Source: Myxococcales bacterium
GTDB taxonomy: Bacteria > Myxococcota > Myxococcia > Myxococcales > Anaeromyxobacteraceae
Assembly (NCBI GenBank): GCA_021806645.1
Contig: JAJZQX010000014.1
Span: forward strand, 46,365 to 110,364
Direction of reading: 5' to 3'
DNA length: 64,000 nt
A program made the translations under genes and the position numbers. The first letter of the stretch is position 1; the number at the start of each line of letters is the position of its first letter. The notes beneath the pieces were generated by a model that made no database searches, was not told the origin of the DNA, and saw only the letters and a program-made list of their open reading frames with translations. This document shows positions 18,349-27,198 of this stretch, one piece after another.

Positions 18349-19310
18349 TCGACGTCCGACTCTTCGGGGCGCGCGCCGGGCGAGAGCGCTATGGCCCGGT
18401 TGAGCCGTTCCTGGAACTCCAGCGCCGAGTGGTGCCCCTGCTGCTTGAGCAGGTGGTTGCGGGCGGCCACCTCGATGATGGTGGTCATGTTGCGGCCCGG
18501 CCGGACCGGGACCACCAGCATGGCGATCTCCACGTCGAGGATCCGGTACTTGCGGTCCTCGACACCGAGCCGGTCGTACTCCACGTTGGGATCCCACTCC
18601 ACCAGCTCCATCACGATCTCGATCTTCTTCCGCTCGCGGATCGAGGCGACGCCGAAGAGGTCCTTGATGTTGATGATGCCGAGGCCGCGGATCTCCATGT
18701 GGTGCTTGATGATCTCCGAGCCGGCGCCGTAGACCGCCTTCTGCATGCGGCGCTTCACGTCCACGATGTCGTCGGCCACCAGCCGGTGGCCGCGCATGAT
18801 CAGGTCGAGCGCGATCTCGCTCTTGCCGATGCCCGACTTGCCCAGCAGCAGGATGCCGACGCCGAAGACGTCGAGCAGCACGCCGTGCATCGAGGTCTGC
18901 GCGGTGAGCACGTCCTCGAGGTAGTTCTGGATCTGCTCGATGAAGGTCGACGAGACGTGGCTGGAGCGCAGCAGCGGCACCGCGGCCTCGTCGGCGGCGG
19001 CGATCATCTCGACCGTCGGCTGGAGCCCCTTGGTGACGACCAGGCAGGCCACGTCCTCCTCGAAGAAGCGGCGCATCGCCTCGCGCACCCGCTCGGCCGG
19101 GAGGGTGGCGAGGAAGCTCATCTCGGTGTTGCCGAAGATCTGCACCCGCTCGCCGTGCAGGTACTCGGTGAACCCGGCCAGCACCAGCCCCGGCTTCTGG
19201 ATGCGGATGGAGCTGATGCGGCGCGAGAGCCCCTGCTTGCCGGCCACCAGGGTCAGCCGCAGGTCGAAGTTCTTGTCGTCGAGGAGGGCCCCGACGCGGA
19301 TGGCGTCCAT
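18345..19310 (-). CDS. hprK: HPr kinase/phosphorylase
   Basis: The 321-residue protein has the two-domain HprK layout: an N-terminal domain (1-130) and a catalytic domain with the conserved His in [11 protein letters not shown] (His142), Walker A GKSGIGKS (157-164), VADD (178-181) and [10 protein letters not shown]. It phosphorylates and dephosphorylates HPr on its regulatory serine in answer to ATP and phosphate levels. It leads the PTS operon. Many Proteobacteria place rpoN and hpf next to hprK; neither is present here, and the upstream neighbour is a lipoprotein gene 36 bases away. Confidence 0.95.
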   Translation of the reverse strand: MDAIRVGALLDDKNFDLRLTLVAGKQGLSRRISSIRIQKPGLVLAGFTEYLHGERVQIFGNTEMSFLATLPAERVREAMRRFFEEDVACLVVTKGLQPTVEMIAAADEAAVPLLRSSHVSSTFIEQIQNYLEDVLTAQTSMHGVLLDVFGVGILLLGKSGIGKSEIALDLIMRGHRLVADDIVDVKRRMQKAVYGAGSEIIKHHMEIRGLGIINIKDLFGVASIRERKKIEIVMELVEWDPNVEYDRLGVEDRKYRILDVEIAMLVVPVRPGRNMTTIIEVAARNHLLKQQGHHSALEFQERLNRAIALSPGARPEESDVE

Positions 19311-19345
19311 GCCTCGCCGAGTCTACTCGCGGGGCTGGCCCGCCG

Positions 19346-20185
19346 CTACTTGGCGGGCCGGGAGACGGGCGGCGGGGGCTCCGAGAGCTTGGTCCCGGCC
19401 GCCGGGGTAGCCGCAGGCGCGCTGGCCGGCCGGACCGGCTCGGAGAGGAGCTGGTCGACCATGGCCGGGAGTTCGTCGAGGAAGGCCTCGTCCCCCGCCC
19501 CCTTGAGCCGCTCCGAGACCGAGGCCACGGTGCGTGACCGGGGCGCGTCGAGCGAGGAGATGGTGACCACCAGCGAGCTGCCCACCCGGCCCACCGACCC
19601 GTGGACCACCCGGTCGGCCCCGAGCGCGCCGCCCAGCTCGGCCAGGCAGCCCGAGTCGGAGCAGCCGGTCAGGATCTGCCGCTTCTTCTCGACGCCCAGC
19701 AGCGCCGCCACGTCGGACTCGGCCAGCACCGAGACCCCGGGGCGCCGGCGCAGCTCCCCGGCCAGCGCCTCGTCGAATACCGCCACGGTCTCGCGCTTCA
19801 CGTCGCCCTTGGGTGCAAGCGGCAGTAGCACCAGCTTGAGCAGGTGGGCGCCCGGCGCGCCCACCGAGGTCGGCCTGGCGCAGATCACGTTGACGCCCGA
19901 CGGCGTCCAGAGGGAGGCGTGGAACGGGGCCAGCAGGCCGAACGAGGTGAGGGCCTGCCCCAGCCAGTAGAAGAAGGTGACCTGGCTCTCCACCCTGGCG
20001 AAGCCGTCGGGGCAAGCGGCGGCCAGGTCCACCGGACCGGAGAGCTCGAAGGTGCCGCCCAGCGCGCCGTGGTGCCACTGCTCGCGCGGCGCGCCCCCCT
20101 CGGCCACCACCCCGCGCCGCTCGTAGCGGAGGTGGTAGCAGCCGGACAGGAGCACCAGCAGGAGCAGGGAGGTGGCGCGCTTCAC
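19346..20185 (-). CDS. Lipoprotein: Bor-like N-domain fused to CsgG/TolB-N-like domain
   Basis: Starting at GTG 20185, a lipoprotein signal ([10 protein letters not shown]) is followed by a region (about 30-105) with [29 protein letters not shown] and VICA. This matches the pattern of the Bor-type lipoprotein encoded just upstream (VDLxAACPxG, ITLGIYxP, C). The C-terminal half (about 125-245) resembles the curli/TolB-N-like fold of myxobacterial proteins: [55 protein letters not shown] (in pieces) and a [17 protein letters not shown] strand pair. The tail is Pro/Ala-rich. Likely an outer-membrane-anchored periplasmic protein of unknown role. GTGA overlap with the upstream Bor gene shows that the two are co-translated. 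Confidence 0.75.
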   Translation of the reverse strand: MKRATSLLLLVLLSGCYHLRYERRGVVAEGGAPREQWHHGALGGTFELSGPVDLAAACPDGFARVESQVTFFYWLGQALTSFGLLAPFHASLWTPSGVNVICARPTSVGAPGAHLLKLVLLPLAPKGDVKRETVAVFDEALAGELRRRPGVSVLAESDVAALLGVEKKRQILTGCSDSGCLAELGGALGADRVVHGSVGRVGSSLVVTISSLDAPRSRTVASVSERLKGAGDEAFLDELPAMVDQLLSEPVRPASAPAATPAAGTKLSEPPPPVSRPAK

Positions 20186-20475
20186 TTCTTCACCTCGACG
20201 CACTGGATGGTGATGGTGCGAGGGTTGTAGATGCCGAGGGTGATGACGTCGAGGAACCAGTCCGCGACCTTGGCGTCGCTCCGCCAGGCCGCCACCCCCT
20301 GCGGACAGGCGGCGTCGAGGTCGACCACCGGGTCGCCCACCAGCCCCCAGAGGAAGAAATGGACGTCCTGCGTCACGTAGGTGGGCGCGGCGGGCCGGCC
20401 GGTCTGGTACCGGATGGTCTGGCAGCCGGCGAGGCTGAGCGCGAACACGGCGGCGGCGAGGCGGCGGCTGGACAC
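20182..20475 (-). CDS. Bor/Iss-family lipoprotein
   Basis: A 97-residue lipoprotein: leader RLAAAVFALSLAGC with a lipobox, then QTIRYQTGR, HFFLWGLVGDPVVDLDAACPQG and the diagnostic DVITLGIYNPRTITIQC near the end. The lambda Bor protein has the same length and the same ITLGIYTP-x-C ending. Bor/Iss proteins are outer-membrane lipoproteins linked to serum survival in enterobacteria; the role here is unknown. The GTG start at 20475 is preceded by AAGGAAAAG. The stop overlaps the downstream Bor-like/CsgG-like fusion gene by 4 bases. The 117 bases to the divergent DHH gene contain a 7-bp inverted repeat (20521-20537) but no strong promoter. Confidence 0.82.
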   Translation of the reverse strand: MSSRRLAAAVFALSLAGCQTIRYQTGRPAAPTYVTQDVHFFLWGLVGDPVVDLDAACPQGVAAWRSDAKVADWFLDVITLGIYNPRTITIQCVEVKK

Positions 20476-20592
20476 GGATCTTTTCCTTAGCGCGCCGGGC
20501 TCCCGGCGAGAAGAGGCTTTTGGCCCCGGTGGGGCCACCCCCGAGACGGCCAGCCTGCGTGCCGGCCCGCTTGCCGTATGCTGGGCCGAGCG

Positions 20593-21558
20593 ATGCACCT
20601 CACGATCCTCTATCACGGCAACTGCTTCGACGGCTGCGCCTCGGCCGCGCTCTTCGGCCGCTTCATGGCCGAGCGCGAGGGCTCGCGGCTCGGCGGCGTG
20701 GTCCACCGGCCCATGGCCCACCAGCAGGGCGATCCGTTCCCGGCCGACGCCTTCACCGGGCCGCTCAACGCCTGCGTCGACTTCCGCTACTCGGCCAACC
20801 CCGGGCTCCACTGGTGGTTCGACCACCACGCCAGCGCCTTCATGTCGCCGGCCGACCAGGCCACCTTCGAGGCCCGCGGCTCGCCGCAGCACTTCTGGGA
20901 CCCCAGGGCACCGTCCTGCACCGGCTTCATCGCCCGCACGCTGCGCGACCGGTCCGGCTGGGAAGGGAGCGGTCTCGAGGAGCTGGTCCACTGGGCCGAG
21001 CTCATCGACGCCGCCCGCTTCCCGTCGGCCGCCGTGGCGGTCAGGCTGGAGGAGCCGGCCTTGAAGCTGATGACGCTGCTCGAGGCCACGCAGGACCCGG
21101 CCATCCCGGACCGGATCATCGAGGCCATGCGCCAGCGACCGCTGGCCTGGATCGTCGCCCAGCCGTGGGCCGCCGAGGCGCTGGCGCCGCTGCTGGCCCG
21201 CCACCAGGCGGCCATCGAGCTCTACCGGCGGTCGGCCCGCCTGGAGCACGGGGTGGTGCAGGTGGACCTGCTCGGCACCGGGCTGGAGAGCGCCAACAAG
21301 TTCATCGCCTACGACCTCTTCCCGGAGGCACGCTACACGGTGGTGCTCTCCGAGGACCGGAGGCGGACCAAGGTCTCGGTCGGCTCCAACCCATGGCCGA
21401 CCGCTCCGCGCACCCACGACATCGCCGCGCTCTGCCAGCGGTACGGCGGTGGTGGCCACCCGGTGGTCGGCGCCGTCTCCCTGCCGCCCGGGCGAGCCGA
21501 CGAGGCCCGGCGCATCGGCGCCGAGATCTCGACCGCGCTCGGCGACGAGGGGACATGA
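20593..21558 (+). CDS. DHH-family phosphoesterase
   Basis: The 321-residue protein has the DHH-family metal motifs: YHGNCFDGCASA (Asp13), CVDF (Asp63) and WWFDHHAS (DHH at 77-79), and a C-terminal DHHA1-like substrate domain ending in RYGGGGHPVVGAVS. Such proteins cut nanoRNA, pAp or cyclic dinucleotides, or act in replication (RecJ). Without GGDEF or membrane segments it is closest in size to NrnA/oligoribonuclease types, but the exact substrate is not set by the sequence. The ATG at 20593 was preferred over 20578 because the conserved beta strand LTILYHG begins right after it. It overlaps the receiver gene downstream by 4 bases. Confidence 0.8.
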   Translation: MHLTILYHGNCFDGCASAALFGRFMAEREGSRLGGVVHRPMAHQQGDPFPADAFTGPLNACVDFRYSANPGLHWWFDHHASAFMSPADQATFEARGSPQHFWDPRAPSCTGFIARTLRDRSGWEGSGLEELVHWAELIDAARFPSAAVAVRLEEPALKLMTLLEATQDPAIPDRIIEAMRQRPLAWIVAQPWAAEALAPLLARHQAAIELYRRSARLEHGVVQVDLLGTGLESANKFIAYDLFPEARYTVVLSEDRRRTKVSVGSNPWPTAPRTHDIAALCQRYGGGGHPVVGAVSLPPGRADEARRIGAEISTALGDEGT

Positions 21559-21938
21559 CCCCCGGCCAGTACATCCTGGTGGTGGACGACGACGACGACT
21601 TCCGGTCGGCGCTCTGCGAGGTGCTGGCGCAGGCCGGCTACCCGGTGGAGCAGGCCGCCAGCGGCGAGGAGGCGCTGCTCCGGCTGGAGAGCGAGACGCC
21701 CGGCATCGTCCTGCTCGACCTGAAGATGCCCGGCATCGACGGCTGGGGCGTGATCGAGCGGATGCGGGCCGAGCCGCGCTGGGCCGCCATCCCGGTGCTG
21801 ATCCTCTCCGCCTACGGCTACGAGTGGGAGGCGGAGTTGCTGGGCGTGCAGGGCTACATCCCCAAGGCCGACGTGAAGCTTGACGGGATCCTGGCGCGAG
21901 TGAAGACCGTCGCCGGCGATCCGCCGCTCAGGCACTGA
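21555..21938 (+). CDS. Single-domain response regulator
   Basis: A 127-residue stand-alone receiver: acidic cluster VVDDDDD (11-15), phosphoacceptor Asp55 in LLDLKMPGIDGWG, the switch residue in LILSAYG, and Lys in YIPKAD, where the usual Lys-Pro is Lys-Ala. No output domain. ATGA overlap with the DHH phosphoesterase suggests they are made together, so the receiver may regulate that enzyme or simply share its message. No histidine kinase lies nearby; the closest are more than 30 kb away. Confidence 0.88.
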   Translation: MTPGQYILVVDDDDDFRSALCEVLAQAGYPVEQAASGEEALLRLESETPGIVLLDLKMPGIDGWGVIERMRAEPRWAAIPVLILSAYGYEWEAELLGVQGYIPKADVKLDGILARVKTVAGDPPLRH

Positions 21939-22038
21939 GATGCCCGGCGGCGCGGAGCGAGTCCCTGCGTTACATTCGGGCCCGCCGGCGGCTGCGTCGA
22001 TGCCAGCTGAGACCGGACCACGCGCGAGGAGGCACGGC

Positions 22039-22965
22039 ATGTCGCTCTACCAGCTGTTCAAGGGGAAGGGCCCGAGCGGCTTCGGGTACGGCTCCACGGC
22101 CGACGAGGTGACGGCCGGGCTGTCGCTGAAGGGGAAGACCGTCCTCGTCACCGGCTGCAACTCCGGCCTCGGGTTCGAGGCCATGCGCGTGCTCACCAGG
22201 CGGGGGGCCACGGTGCTCGGCACGGCCAGGACGCTCGAGAAGGCCAGGGCCGCCTGCAGCGCCGTGGATGGCCAGGCGGTGCCGCTCGCCTGCGAGCTCT
22301 CCGACCCGGCCAGCGTGCGCGCCTGCGTCGACGCGGTCACGGCCGGCGGCCACCGGCTCGACGCCCTCATCGGCAACGCCGGAATCATGGCGCTGCCGAA
22401 GCTGGAGCAGGCCCACGGGATCGAGCTCCAGTTCTTCACCAACCACATCGGCCACTTCATCCTGGTGACCGGCCTGCTGGATCGGCTCGCCGACGACGGG
22501 CGCGTGGTCATGCTGAGCAGCGCCGCCCACTCCATGGCGCCCCGGGAGGGCATCCGGTTCGACGACCTGGCAGGCGCCAGGGGCTACACCGCCTGGGGCC
22601 ACTACGGTCAGTCGAAGCTGGCCAACCTGCTGTTCGCCAAGGAGCTGGCGCGCCGCTTCGCCGGCACGCGCAGGACCGCCAACGCGGTCCACCCTGGCGT
22701 CATCCGGACCAACCTCGGCCGGCACATGCCGGGAGTCGCCAGCTTCCTCTTCGGCCTGGTCGGGCCGCTGGTGCTCAAGTCCGTGCCGCAGGGGGCGGCC
22801 ACCGAGGTCTACGCGGCGGTGCACCCGGACGTGGCCACCACGTCCGGCGCCTACTTCGCCGACTGCAACGTGGCCAGGCCCCGCGCCGACGCCGACGACC
22901 CGGCGCTGGCGAGGAGGCTCTGGGAGGTCTCGGAGGCGATCGTGGCCAGGCTGCCGGCGCGGTGA
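22039..22965 (+). CDS. Short-chain dehydrogenase/reductase
   Basis: The 308-residue protein has a classical SDR set: NAD(P)-binding TGCNSGLGFEAM, NAGIM, catalytic serine in MLSSAAHS and YGQSK as the Tyr-Lys pair. The layout (TNHIGHFILVTGLL, ANAVHPGVIRTNLGR) is that of retinol dehydrogenase/WW-domain-oxidoreductase-like SDRs. It likely reduces or oxidises a hydrophobic carbonyl compound; substrate unknown. The ATG at 22039 has AGGAGG 6 bases upstream. It is convergent with the arsenic operon, 21 bases apart. Confidence 0.85.
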   Translation: MSLYQLFKGKGPSGFGYGSTADEVTAGLSLKGKTVLVTGCNSGLGFEAMRVLTRRGATVLGTARTLEKARAACSAVDGQAVPLACELSDPASVRACVDAVTAGGHRLDALIGNAGIMALPKLEQAHGIELQFFTNHIGHFILVTGLLDRLADDGRVVMLSSAAHSMAPREGIRFDDLAGARGYTAWGHYGQSKLANLLFAKELARRFAGTRRTANAVHPGVIRTNLGRHMPGVASFLFGLVGPLVLKSVPQGAATEVYAAVHPDVATTSGAYFADCNVARPRADADDPALARRLWEVSEAIVARLPAR

Positions 22966-22986
22966 GCGCGCCCGACCCCGGGCTCG

Positions 22987-23435
<449 letters not shown>

Positions 23436-23439
<4 letters not shown>

Positions 23440-24557
23440 GGCTTCGCCTCTCCGGTGGAGGGAAAGCTCCCCGCGCAGCTCCTGAGCGCCTCGAGCCGCG
23501 CCGTCTCGCCCGGGAACCAGCGGTCGCGCAACCGCAGCGACACGTTGACCAGGCCGATGAGCACCGGCACCTCGACGAGCGGCCCGATGACGGCGGCGAA
23601 GGCCGCGCCGTGGTTCATGCCGAAGGTGGCGACCGCGACCGCGATGGCCAGCTCGAAGTTGTTGGAGGACGCCGTGAACGACAGCGTGGCGGTCTGGCCG
23701 TAGCTGGCGCCCAGCTTCCGGCTCATGAAGAACGACGCGAAGAACATCACCACGAAGTAGATGAGGAGCGGGATGGCGATGCGCACCACGTCGAAGGGAA
23801 GCTGCAGGATGGTCTCGCCCTTCAGCGAGAACATGACGACGATGGTGAAGAGCAGGGCGACGAGCGTGATGGGTGAGATGCGCGGGATGAAGACCTTGCG
23901 GTACCAGTCCTCGCCCTTCCACGCGCGCAGGCCGAAGCGGCTGGCGACGCCCGCGAGGAACGGGAGGCCGAGGTAGACGAAGACGCTCTGGGCGATCTCG
24001 CCGATGGTGATGTCCACCTCGGCCCCCGGCAGCCCGAGCCAGCCGGGGAGCACGGTGATGAAGACCCAGGCGTAGACCGAGAAGAAGAGCACCTGGAAGA
24101 AGGAGTTGAAGGCCACCAGGCCGGCGCAGTACTCGGTGTCGCCGCCGGCCAGGTCGTTCCAGACGATGACCATGGCGATGCAGCGGGCCAGGCCGATGAG
24201 GATGAGGCCGACCATGTACTCGGGCTTGTCGCGCAGGAAGACCACCGCCAGCAGGAACATCAGGACCGGCCCGACGATCCAGTTCTGGATCAGGGACAGC
24301 GTCAGGATGCGGACGTCCTTCAAGACCCGCGGCAGCTCCTCGTACCGGACCTTGGCGAGCGGCGGGTACATCATGAGGACGAGGCCGATGGCGATGGGGA
24401 GCGAGGTGGTCCCGACCGACATCCGGTCCAGCATGGGCACCACGCCCGGCACCAGGAAGCCGAGCGCGATGCCGGCCCCCATGGCGGCGAAGATCCAGAG
24501 CGTCAGGTACCGGTCGAGAAACGAGAGGCGGCGGGCGACGCCGGCGGGCTGGGACAC
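23436..24557 (-). CDS. acr3: Acr3-family arsenite efflux permease
   Basis: A 373-residue protein with ten hydrophobic helices. ACR3 hallmarks are [22 protein letters not shown], which holds the essential cysteine, [14 protein letters not shown], and [20 protein letters not shown]. It exports arsenite using the proton gradient. The GTG start at 24557 follows the arsR stop by 13 bases. The operon arsR-acr3-arsC is controlled by the ArsR repressor encoded first. Confidence 0.95.
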
Positions 24558-24570
24558 GGTGGACTCCTGA

Positions 24571-24921
24571 CTAGAGGCTGCCGACCAGGGCCTTGAGCCG
24601 GCGCAGCGCGCGAGGTTCGACGCAGTAGCAGACGCGCGGGCCGTCGATGTCGCCGCGGATGAGCCCGGCCTCCTTCAGCACCTTCAGGTGCTGGGAGACG
24701 GTGGACTGGGCCAGCGGCAGCTCGTCCACGATGTCGCCGCAGATGCAGGCCTCGCGCCGCACCAGCAGCCGCATGATCTGGACGCGGGCCGGATGACCGA
24801 GGGCCTTGGTGAGCGTGGCCAGCTCCTCGTCGGCGTCAACACCTCCCACCGGGCGCACGTCTGGCGGCTCTCCCTTGGCCGTGACCGGGGCACAGCGGTC
24901 CTTCTTGAGTGGGGAGGCCAT
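24571..24921 (-). CDS. arsR: ArsR-family arsenite-responsive repressor
   Basis: A 116-residue winged-helix repressor with [13 protein letters not shown], the metalloid site ACICGDI (Cys59, Cys61) in the position of the classical ELCVCDL, and recognition helix [20 protein letters not shown] further cysteine pair occurs in RVCYCVEP. It should release DNA on binding arsenite and so switch on acr3-arsC. The first 30 residues are an unconserved extension. The promoter and operator overlap the start codon region, so the message is leaderless or nearly so. Confidence 0.93.
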   Translation of the reverse strand: MASPLKKDRCAPVTAKGEPPDVRPVGGVDADEELATLTKALGHPARVQIMRLLVRREACICGDIVDELPLAQSTVSQHLKVLKEAGLIRGDIDGPRVCYCVEPRALRRLKALVGSL

Positions 24922-24958
24922 GAATCGCGTATCTACGATAGTGGGTCGCTCGGCGCAA
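24922..24958 (-). promoter_or_regulatory. arsR promoter with proximal ArsR operator
   Basis: On the minus strand -35 TTGCGC (24958-24953) and -10 TAGATA (24935-24930) are 17 bases apart. TATCGTAGATACGCGAT covers the -10 element and ends 4 bases from the ATG. Its core matches a second copy at 25037-25054, marking it as the likely ArsR operator. Transcription would begin within a few bases of the ATG. Confidence 0.6.
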
Positions 24959-25036
24959 CCCGGAAGTCCGCGCCGTCACGCACTGGTCACCCAGCCATGG
25001 CCGGCGGCCGCCGCGGCGAACTGCCACTGGCGGCTG

Positions 25037-25054
25037 TATCGTAGATGAACGATA
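25037..25054. promoter_or_regulatory. Distal ArsR-type operator
   Basis: TATCGT-AGATGA-ACGATA is a perfect 6-bp inverted repeat with a 6-base spacer. It shares ten consecutive bases (TATCGTAGAT) with the operator at the arsR start, 116 bases away and in opposite orientation relative to the plus strand. No gene starts from it in either direction, as the flanking dinB gene ends 68 bases downstream. It may be a second repressor site for arsR. The rest of 24959-25121 shows no gene. Confidence 0.55.
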
Positions 25055-25121
25055 TATGCGGGGTGATCTCCGCGTCGAACGAGGAGCGCCCTGATGAAGG
25101 CCGCCGTGTCATCGCGGCTGA

Positions 25122-26375
25122 CTACTCCCGGTCGCGCCGCCTGTGGACCGGCCAGCGCTCGGCCTCGCCCTGGTCGGCCAGGTCGGCCGGGGCCACGGTC
25201 CGCTCCCCGTACTTGTCGGCCAGCTTGTCGAGGGCGGCCTGGAGCGCCCGCCGCCGTGCCTCCGACGCCGGCGCCGGCGCCGACCCCGCCTCGGCGCGCG
25301 CGGCGAAGAGATCGAGCTGCCCGGCCTCCGCACCATCCTCCTCCTCGAAGCCGGAGACGGTCACCCCGGCCAGCCGGACCGGTCGCCCCGCCTCGATCCG
25401 CGCCAGCAGGTCGCGCGCGGTGCGGTAGATGAGCCGGTCGTCGTCGGTCGGCCCCTCCAGCGTCACCCGGCGCGTCACCAGCGTGAAGTCCGCGTATTTC
25501 ACCTTGAGTGTCACGATCCGGCCGCGCAGCCCCGCCGCGCGCAGCCGCCGCCCCACCCGGCCGGCCTGCAGGAGCAGGGCGCGCGCCAGCGCCGTCTCGC
25601 CGACCAGGTCGGTCTCGAAGGTCTCCTCGCCGCCGACGCTCCTGGCCGCCTCGTCCGGCACCACCTCGCGCTCGTCCTCGCCGCGGCCCAGCGCCCTCAA
25701 TCCCCGCGCCCGGTCGGCGCCGAGCGCCGCGCTCACCGCCGTCTCCGGCAGCCGGACCAGGTCTCCGATGGTGACGACGCCGAGCCTCCGCAGCGTCGCC
25801 TCGGTCACGCCGCCGACGCCCCAGAGCCGCCCCACCGGCAGCGGCGCCAGGAAGGCGGCCACCCCGCCCGGCGGCACCACCACCAGCCCATCGGGCTTGC
25901 CGAGGTCGGTGGCGATCTTGGCCGCCAGCTTCACCTCGGCCACGCCCGCCGAGACCACCAGGCCGGTCTCGGCCCGGACCTCGCGCTTGATGCGCGCCGC
26001 GATCGAGGGGCCGTCGCCGTGGAGGGCCCGGCTGGCGGTCACGTCGAGGAAGGCCTCGTCGAGCGAGAGCGGTTCGACCAGCGGCGTGTAGCGCCGGTAT
26101 AGGCCGAAGACCCGGTCGGACAGCTCGCCGTAGCGGCCGAAGCGGGGGTGGAGGAAGACTCCGTCCGGGCAGAGCCGCCGTGCCTGGCTGGTCGGCATGG
26201 CCGAGCGGACGCCGAAGCGGCGGGCCTCGTAGCTGGCGGCGCAGACCACGCCACGGTTGGAGGGGCCGCCGACGATGACCGGCCGGCCCCTCAGCGAGGG
26301 GTCGTCGAGCTGCTCCACCGACGCGTAGAAGGCATCCAGATCGAGGTGGACGATGGTCCGGCCGGGCCCCGTCAT
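25122..26375 (-). CDS. dinB: DNA polymerase IV (Y family)
   Basis: The 417-residue protein starts with IVHLDLDAFYASVEQL and has YEARRFGVRSAMP, SLDEAFLDVT with the catalytic Asp-Glu pair, and GVAEVKLAAKIATDLGKPDG. A finger/little-finger region follows with RSVGGEETFETDL. Near residue 355 lies QLDLF, a consensus beta-clamp-binding motif. It copies past DNA lesions with low fidelity. No LexA-like box was seen before the start. It is divergent from the TetR gene and convergent with nothing; the arsenic regulatory region lies behind it. Confidence 0.95.
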   Translation of the reverse strand: MTGPGRTIVHLDLDAFYASVEQLDDPSLRGRPVIVGGPSNRGVVCAASYEARRFGVRSAMPTSQARRLCPDGVFLHPRFGRYGELSDRVFGLYRRYTPLVEPLSLDEAFLDVTASRALHGDGPSIAARIKREVRAETGLVVSAGVAEVKLAAKIATDLGKPDGLVVVPPGGVAAFLAPLPVGRLWGVGGVTEATLRRLGVVTIGDLVRLPETAVSAALGADRARGLRALGRGEDEREVVPDEAARSVGGEETFETDLVGETALARALLLQAGRVGRRLRAAGLRGRIVTLKVKYADFTLVTRRVTLEGPTDDDRLIYRTARDLLARIEAGRPVRLAGVTVSGFEEEDGAEAGQLDLFAARAEAGSAPAPASEARRRALQAALDKLADKYGERTVAPADLADQGEAERWPVHRRRDRE

Positions 26376-26477
26376 GGCCGCAACTTAGTGGAGCGCGCCG
26401 GAGAATCCGAGCAGGTCCTGCGGCGTTGGGCCAAGCTGACCCCCCGGCCGGGGCCTGCGCGTTCGTGACCCTTGGGC

Positions 26478-26506
26478 TTGACCTGCGTCAACCCCCGGAC
26501 TAAGCA
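26478..26506 (+). promoter_or_regulatory. Promoter and likely autoregulatory site of the TetR gene
   Basis: TTGACC (26478-26483) and TAAGCA (26501-26506) are 17 bases apart. The -35 element is half of an inverted repeat TTGAC-CTGC-GTCAA (26478-26491), a plausible TetR operator. The predicted start of transcription is 3 or so bases before the ATG at 26516. Confidence 0.5.
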
Positions 26507-26515
26507 AGCGAGGAG

Positions 26516-27169
26516 ATGGACGGTTCCGTCGCCAACATGCGTCGTCTCGGACCTCCCCGCACGGGCATCGCGGAGCGGATCTGGAACGCCGCCCGGCTCG
26601 AATTCTCCCGCCGCGGCTACCACGGCGCGCGCGTTCAGGGGATCGCGCGCGGCGCCGCCTGCAACGTGGCGCTCATCTACCGTCATTGGTCTTCCAAGAA
26701 GGCGCTCTACCTCGACATCCTCCGGAGCGTCTGGCTGGAGGCGGCCGCCGGGATCGCCGAGGAGGTCGAGCGCGGGCCGGGTGGGGCTCCCGCGGTGGTC
26801 GAGGCCTACCTCGATGCCATGATGAGGGACCAGATGGGCGCGCAGCTGCTCGTCCGCGAGTACCTCGACGGCGCTCCGCACCTGGCCCAGCTGGCCGGCG
26901 ACGACCCGTCGCTGCTCGAGCCGGTCCGGCGCGCCGCCGCCGCCATCGCGCTGGCCAACGGCCGCGAGAACGGGATCGATCCGGTCATGGCGGTGGTGAC
27001 CATCGGCGGCCTGGCGGCGCTGCTCGCCTCGGCACAGGAGGCGTCGCGCCCCTTCCTCGAGACGCCGCTGCCGCCCGAGACCTGGCGCCGCCACGTCCAC
27101 GAGCTGCTGCTGCACGGCCTCGCGCCGGGTTCCCCCCGCCCGTCGAGTGGCGTTTCGGCGTCGACGTAG
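26516..27169 (+). CDS. TetR-family transcriptional regulator
   Basis: The 217-residue protein has a TetR N-terminal helix-turn-helix: AERIWNAARLEFSRRGYHGARVQGIARGAACNVALIYRHWSSKKALYLDIL (in pieces IARGAACNVALIYRHW and SSKKALYLDIL). The ligand domain is helical and unclassified. A GAGGAG stretch directly abuts the ATG, too close for normal use, in line with a nearly leaderless message; ATG 26537 is an alternative start. It is followed 29 bases later by a ThiO-like oxidase on the same strand, which may or may not be its target. Confidence 0.85.
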   Translation: MDGSVANMRRLGPPRTGIAERIWNAARLEFSRRGYHGARVQGIARGAACNVALIYRHWSSKKALYLDILRSVWLEAAAGIAEEVERGPGGAPAVVEAYLDAMMRDQMGAQLLVREYLDGAPHLAQLAGDDPSLLEPVRRAAAAIALANGRENGIDPVMAVVTIGGLAALLASAQEASRPFLETPLPPETWRRHVHELLLHGLAPGSPRPSSGVSAST

Positions 27170-27198
27170 CTCCCGCCCCCGTCCTAATCTCCCGCGCC

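Noticed and set aside
20521..20537. Terminator (TGGCCCC-GGT-GGGGCCA) between the Bor gene and the DHH gene
   Set aside because: It lies upstream of both divergent genes and has no U-tract on the relevant strand; left as a plain inverted repeat.
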